Shown: one piece after another, positions 63,958-64,000 of the stretch | How the letters are laid out: the number at the start of each line of letters is the position of its first letter | Numbering within the stretch: the stretch's first letter is position 1 | Made by a program: the position numbers and the translations under genes | Notes under the pieces: generated by a model | The model's database searches: none | Seen by the model: only the letters and a program-made list of their open reading frames with translations | Told to the model about the DNA's origin: nothing | Assembly (NCBI RefSeq): GCF_013408655.1 | Contig: NZ_JACCBP010000001.1 | Location: forward strand, 372,001 to 436,000 | Direction of reading: 5' to 3' | Origin: Pigmentiphaga litoralis | GTDB taxonomy: Bacteria; Pseudomonadota; Gammaproteobacteria; Burkholderiales; Burkholderiaceae_B | Length of the DNA: 64,000 nt

Positions 63958-64000
63958 ACCCCTTATCGACCTGATTTGATACGACCCCCCGGAAAGTGGG

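Noticed and set aside
1..64000. CRISPR arrays, insertion sequences and rRNA genes
   Set aside because: No regularly spaced direct repeats, transposase genes or rRNA sequences were seen in the window.

Overview
The window looks like a chromosomal segment of a high-GC betaproteobacterium of the family Alcaligenaceae (Bordetella/Achromobacter/Pigmentiphaga-like). The grounds are five Bug/TctC-type periplasmic receptors in 64 kb, the order acnA - HpcH/CitE-like lyase - mdh - divergent GntR regulator, an EF-P of the arginine-32 type next to earP, and many LysR regulators beside CoA-dependent acid catabolism genes. The genus cannot be fixed from sequence reading alone.

Bases 1 to about 4,960 differ from the rest. 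Sampled lines are near 50% G+C, against roughly 60-75% further right. This part carries a Bug receptor (cut by the window edge), a flavin aromatic hydroxylase, an isochorismatase-type amidase, a NodB/PuuE-type deacetylase-like hydrolase and a LysR regulator. It ends in a 3' fragment of a tRNA-Cys gene followed by a strong terminator. The simplest reading is the right end of a genomic island with a catabolic operon, inserted in tRNA-Cys.

From 5.2 to 11.5 kb lies an acid-catabolism block: alpha/beta hydrolase and LysR on minus, then HMG-CoA-lyase-like enzyme, CoA-transferase, Bug receptor and porin on plus. An arsenic cluster follows (arsH, arsC on minus; arsR, arsB on plus). Between 14.8 and 16.7 kb are four small unrecognised genes. 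Next come an ArsR-type regulator with a quinone-oxidoreductase-like enzyme flanked by two near-identical 20-bp operator candidates, a frameshifted CheB-like methylesterase gene, two tRNA-Gly(GCC) genes and a dihydrolipoyl-dehydrogenase-like flavoprotein.

From 21.6 to 25.5 kb is a three-gene ABC importer of the ferric-binding-protein type, then a thioesterase. From 26.0 to 31.9 kb is a complete malonate operon: matR, malonyl-CoA decarboxylase, a Bug receptor apparently in place of a MatC carrier, an enoyl-CoA hydratase and malonyl-CoA synthetase. It is preceded by a 14-bp site matching what I remember as the Rhizobium MatR operator. Immediately downstream is the most striking object in the window: a tRNA-Leu(UAA) gene whose anticodon loop is split by a 263-nt group I intron.

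The right half holds a sulfatase-Bug pair, two c-di-GMP proteins, DUF1178 and MaoC genes, efp-earP, a cidA/lrgB pair with its LysR regulator, an esterase lipoprotein, a GST, an SBF-type transporter, a DUF2863 gene and a second CoA-transferase/HMG-CoA-lyase-like/Bug module. A secreted esterase, a ferredoxin overlapping a repeat-tailed DUF2242 lipoprotein and a LysR gene follow. The window closes with the TCA genes acnA, citE-like and mdh, and a GntR gene. A 28-bp near-perfect palindrome lies between mdh and the GntR gene.
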